The notes under the pieces are model-generated. The model was given only the letters and a program-made list of their open reading frames with translations, made no database searches and was not told the origin of the DNA. A program made the position numbers and the translations under genes. From Rhodoferax sp. (GTDB taxonomy: Bacteria > Pseudomonadota > Gammaproteobacteria > Burkholderiales > Burkholderiaceae_C): 5,724 nt of DNA. Position 1 is the first letter of the stretch, and each line of letters starts with the position of its first letter. The stretch lies in NCBI GenBank assembly GCA_023231075.1, contig JALNWC010000200.1, positions 1-5,724 on the forward strand. Direction: 5' to 3'. Of the stretch, positions 5,042 through 5,724 are shown in pieces.

Positions 5042-5724
5042 ATGAGCAAAAAGCCCGTCCGTGTAGCCGTTACCGGTGCCGCAGGTCAAATTGGTTACGC
5101 CATCCTGTTTCGCATCGCTTCAGGCGAAATGCTCGGCAAGGATCAGCCCATCGTTTTGAGCCTGCTGGAAGTTCCGGTTGAAAAAGCACAACAGGCGCTG
5201 CAAGGCGTGATGATGGAATTGCAGGATTGCGCTTTCCCGCTGCTGGTGGGCATGGAAGCCCACAGCGACCCCATGACCGCTTTCAAGGACGTGGATTACG
5301 CTCTGCTGATCGGTTCGCGCCCCCGTGGTCCGGGCATGGAACGCGCCGAATTGCTGGCCGTGAATGCCGAGATTTTCACCGCCCAGGGCAAGGCCCTGAA
5401 TGCCGTGGCCAGCCGCGACGTGCGCGTGCTGGTGGTGGGCAACCCGGCCAACACCAACGCCTACATCGCCATGAAGAGCGCCCCGGACCTGCCGCGCAAG
5501 AACTTCACCGCCATGCTGCGTCTGGACCACAACCGTGCCTTGAGCCAACTCGCTGCCAAAACCGGCAAGGCGGTGGCTGACATCGAAAACATGGCGGTCT
5601 GGGGCAACCACTCACCCACCATGTACGCCGACTACCGCTTCGCCACCGTCAACGGTGCCAGCGTCAAGGACATGATCAACGACGCCGACTGGAACGCCAA
5701 CACCTTCCTGCCCACGGTGGGCAA
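5042..5724 (+). CDS. mdh: NAD-dependent malate dehydrogenase (3' end outside window)
   Basis: The first 227 codons of a protein usually about 328 aa long are present. It interconverts malate and oxaloacetate with NAD in the cytoplasm, supplying the substrate of citrate synthase. The N-terminal Rossmann motif is T11-G12-A-A-G15-Q-I-G18-Y, and acidic E43 (LLEVP) at the end of the second strand fits NAD preference. The mobile-loop block GSRPRGPGMER holds substrate-binding arginines R93, R95 and R101. N134 lies in VVGNPANTNAY. The catalytic pair is D162 in R160-L-D-H-N-R and H190 in WGNHS. This is the lactate/malate dehydrogenase-like type common in betaproteobacteria. GGAG (5030-5033) lies 8 nt before the ATG and fixes the start. 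It is divergent from gntR. Nothing is broken in the visible part; the C-terminal third cannot be judged. Confidence 0.97.
   Translation, partial: MSKKPVRVAVTGAAGQIGYAILFRIASGEMLGKDQPIVLSLLEVPVEKAQQALQGVMMELQDCAFPLLVGMEAHSDPMTAFKDVDYALLIGSRPRGPGMERAELLAVNAEIFTAQGKALNAVASRDVRVLVVGNPANTNAYIAMKSAPDLPRKNFTAMLRLDHNRALSQLAAKTGKAVADIENMAVWGNHSPTMYADYRFATVNGASVKDMINDADWNANTFLPTVG

Noticed and set aside
1..5724. Mobile elements, CRISPR arrays, tRNA or rRNA genes, toxin-antitoxin or defence genes
   Set aside because: None seen; the window is nearly filled by conserved TCA-cycle genes with two regulatory gaps under 190 nt.

Overview
The window carries a core TCA-cycle locus of a betaproteobacterium, most likely a Comamonadaceae member of the Rhodoferax/Polaromonas/Acidovorax type. 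This rests on the gene order, on the wording of the SdhA, SdhB and Mdh proteins as I remember the family, and on the moderately GC-rich codon use. It is housekeeping DNA: I see no mobile element, CRISPR array, tRNA, rRNA or defence gene.

Layout, left to right. Everything from 1 to 4862 is read on the minus strand, in transcription order gntR (4862-4059), sdhC (3874-3431), sdhD (3410-3045), sdhA (2957-1152), sdhB (1069-365), sdhE (354-43) and the first 15 codons of gltA (46-1, cut by the window edge). On the plus strand, mdh starts at 5042 and runs off the right edge after 227 codons. The sdhC-D-A-B-E-gltA genes look like one operon, with gaps of 20, 87, 82 and 10 nt and a final 4-nt ATGA overlap between sdhE and gltA. 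Malate dehydrogenase, succinate dehydrogenase (complex II) with its flavinylation factor, and citrate synthase are therefore encoded side by side, covering succinate to fumarate and malate to oxaloacetate to citrate.

The most interesting content is regulatory. (1) The 184-nt sdhC upstream region holds an exact FNR/Anr box (TTGAT-N4-ATCAA, 3973-3986). It lies about 60 bp upstream of the start point predicted for the best-looking promoter, which suggests oxygen control of the operon. (2) The 179-nt divergent gntR/mdh region holds a nested dyad: a perfect 12-bp palindrome (4910-4921) inside 14-15-bp near-perfect inverted arms (4887-4901 and 4927-4940). The palindrome sits exactly in the spacer of the predicted gntR promoter, and the right arm covers the predicted mdh -35. 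This is a strong candidate for the operator of the HutC-type GntR regulator. (3) The mdh leader contains an 8-codon, cysteine-rich upstream ORF with a Shine-Dalgarno-like sequence. (4) SdhB has three substitutions next to its Fe-S/quinone site, including Thr where E. coli has His207.

I found no wholly new multi-gene system. The possible novelty is in how this TCA cluster is controlled.
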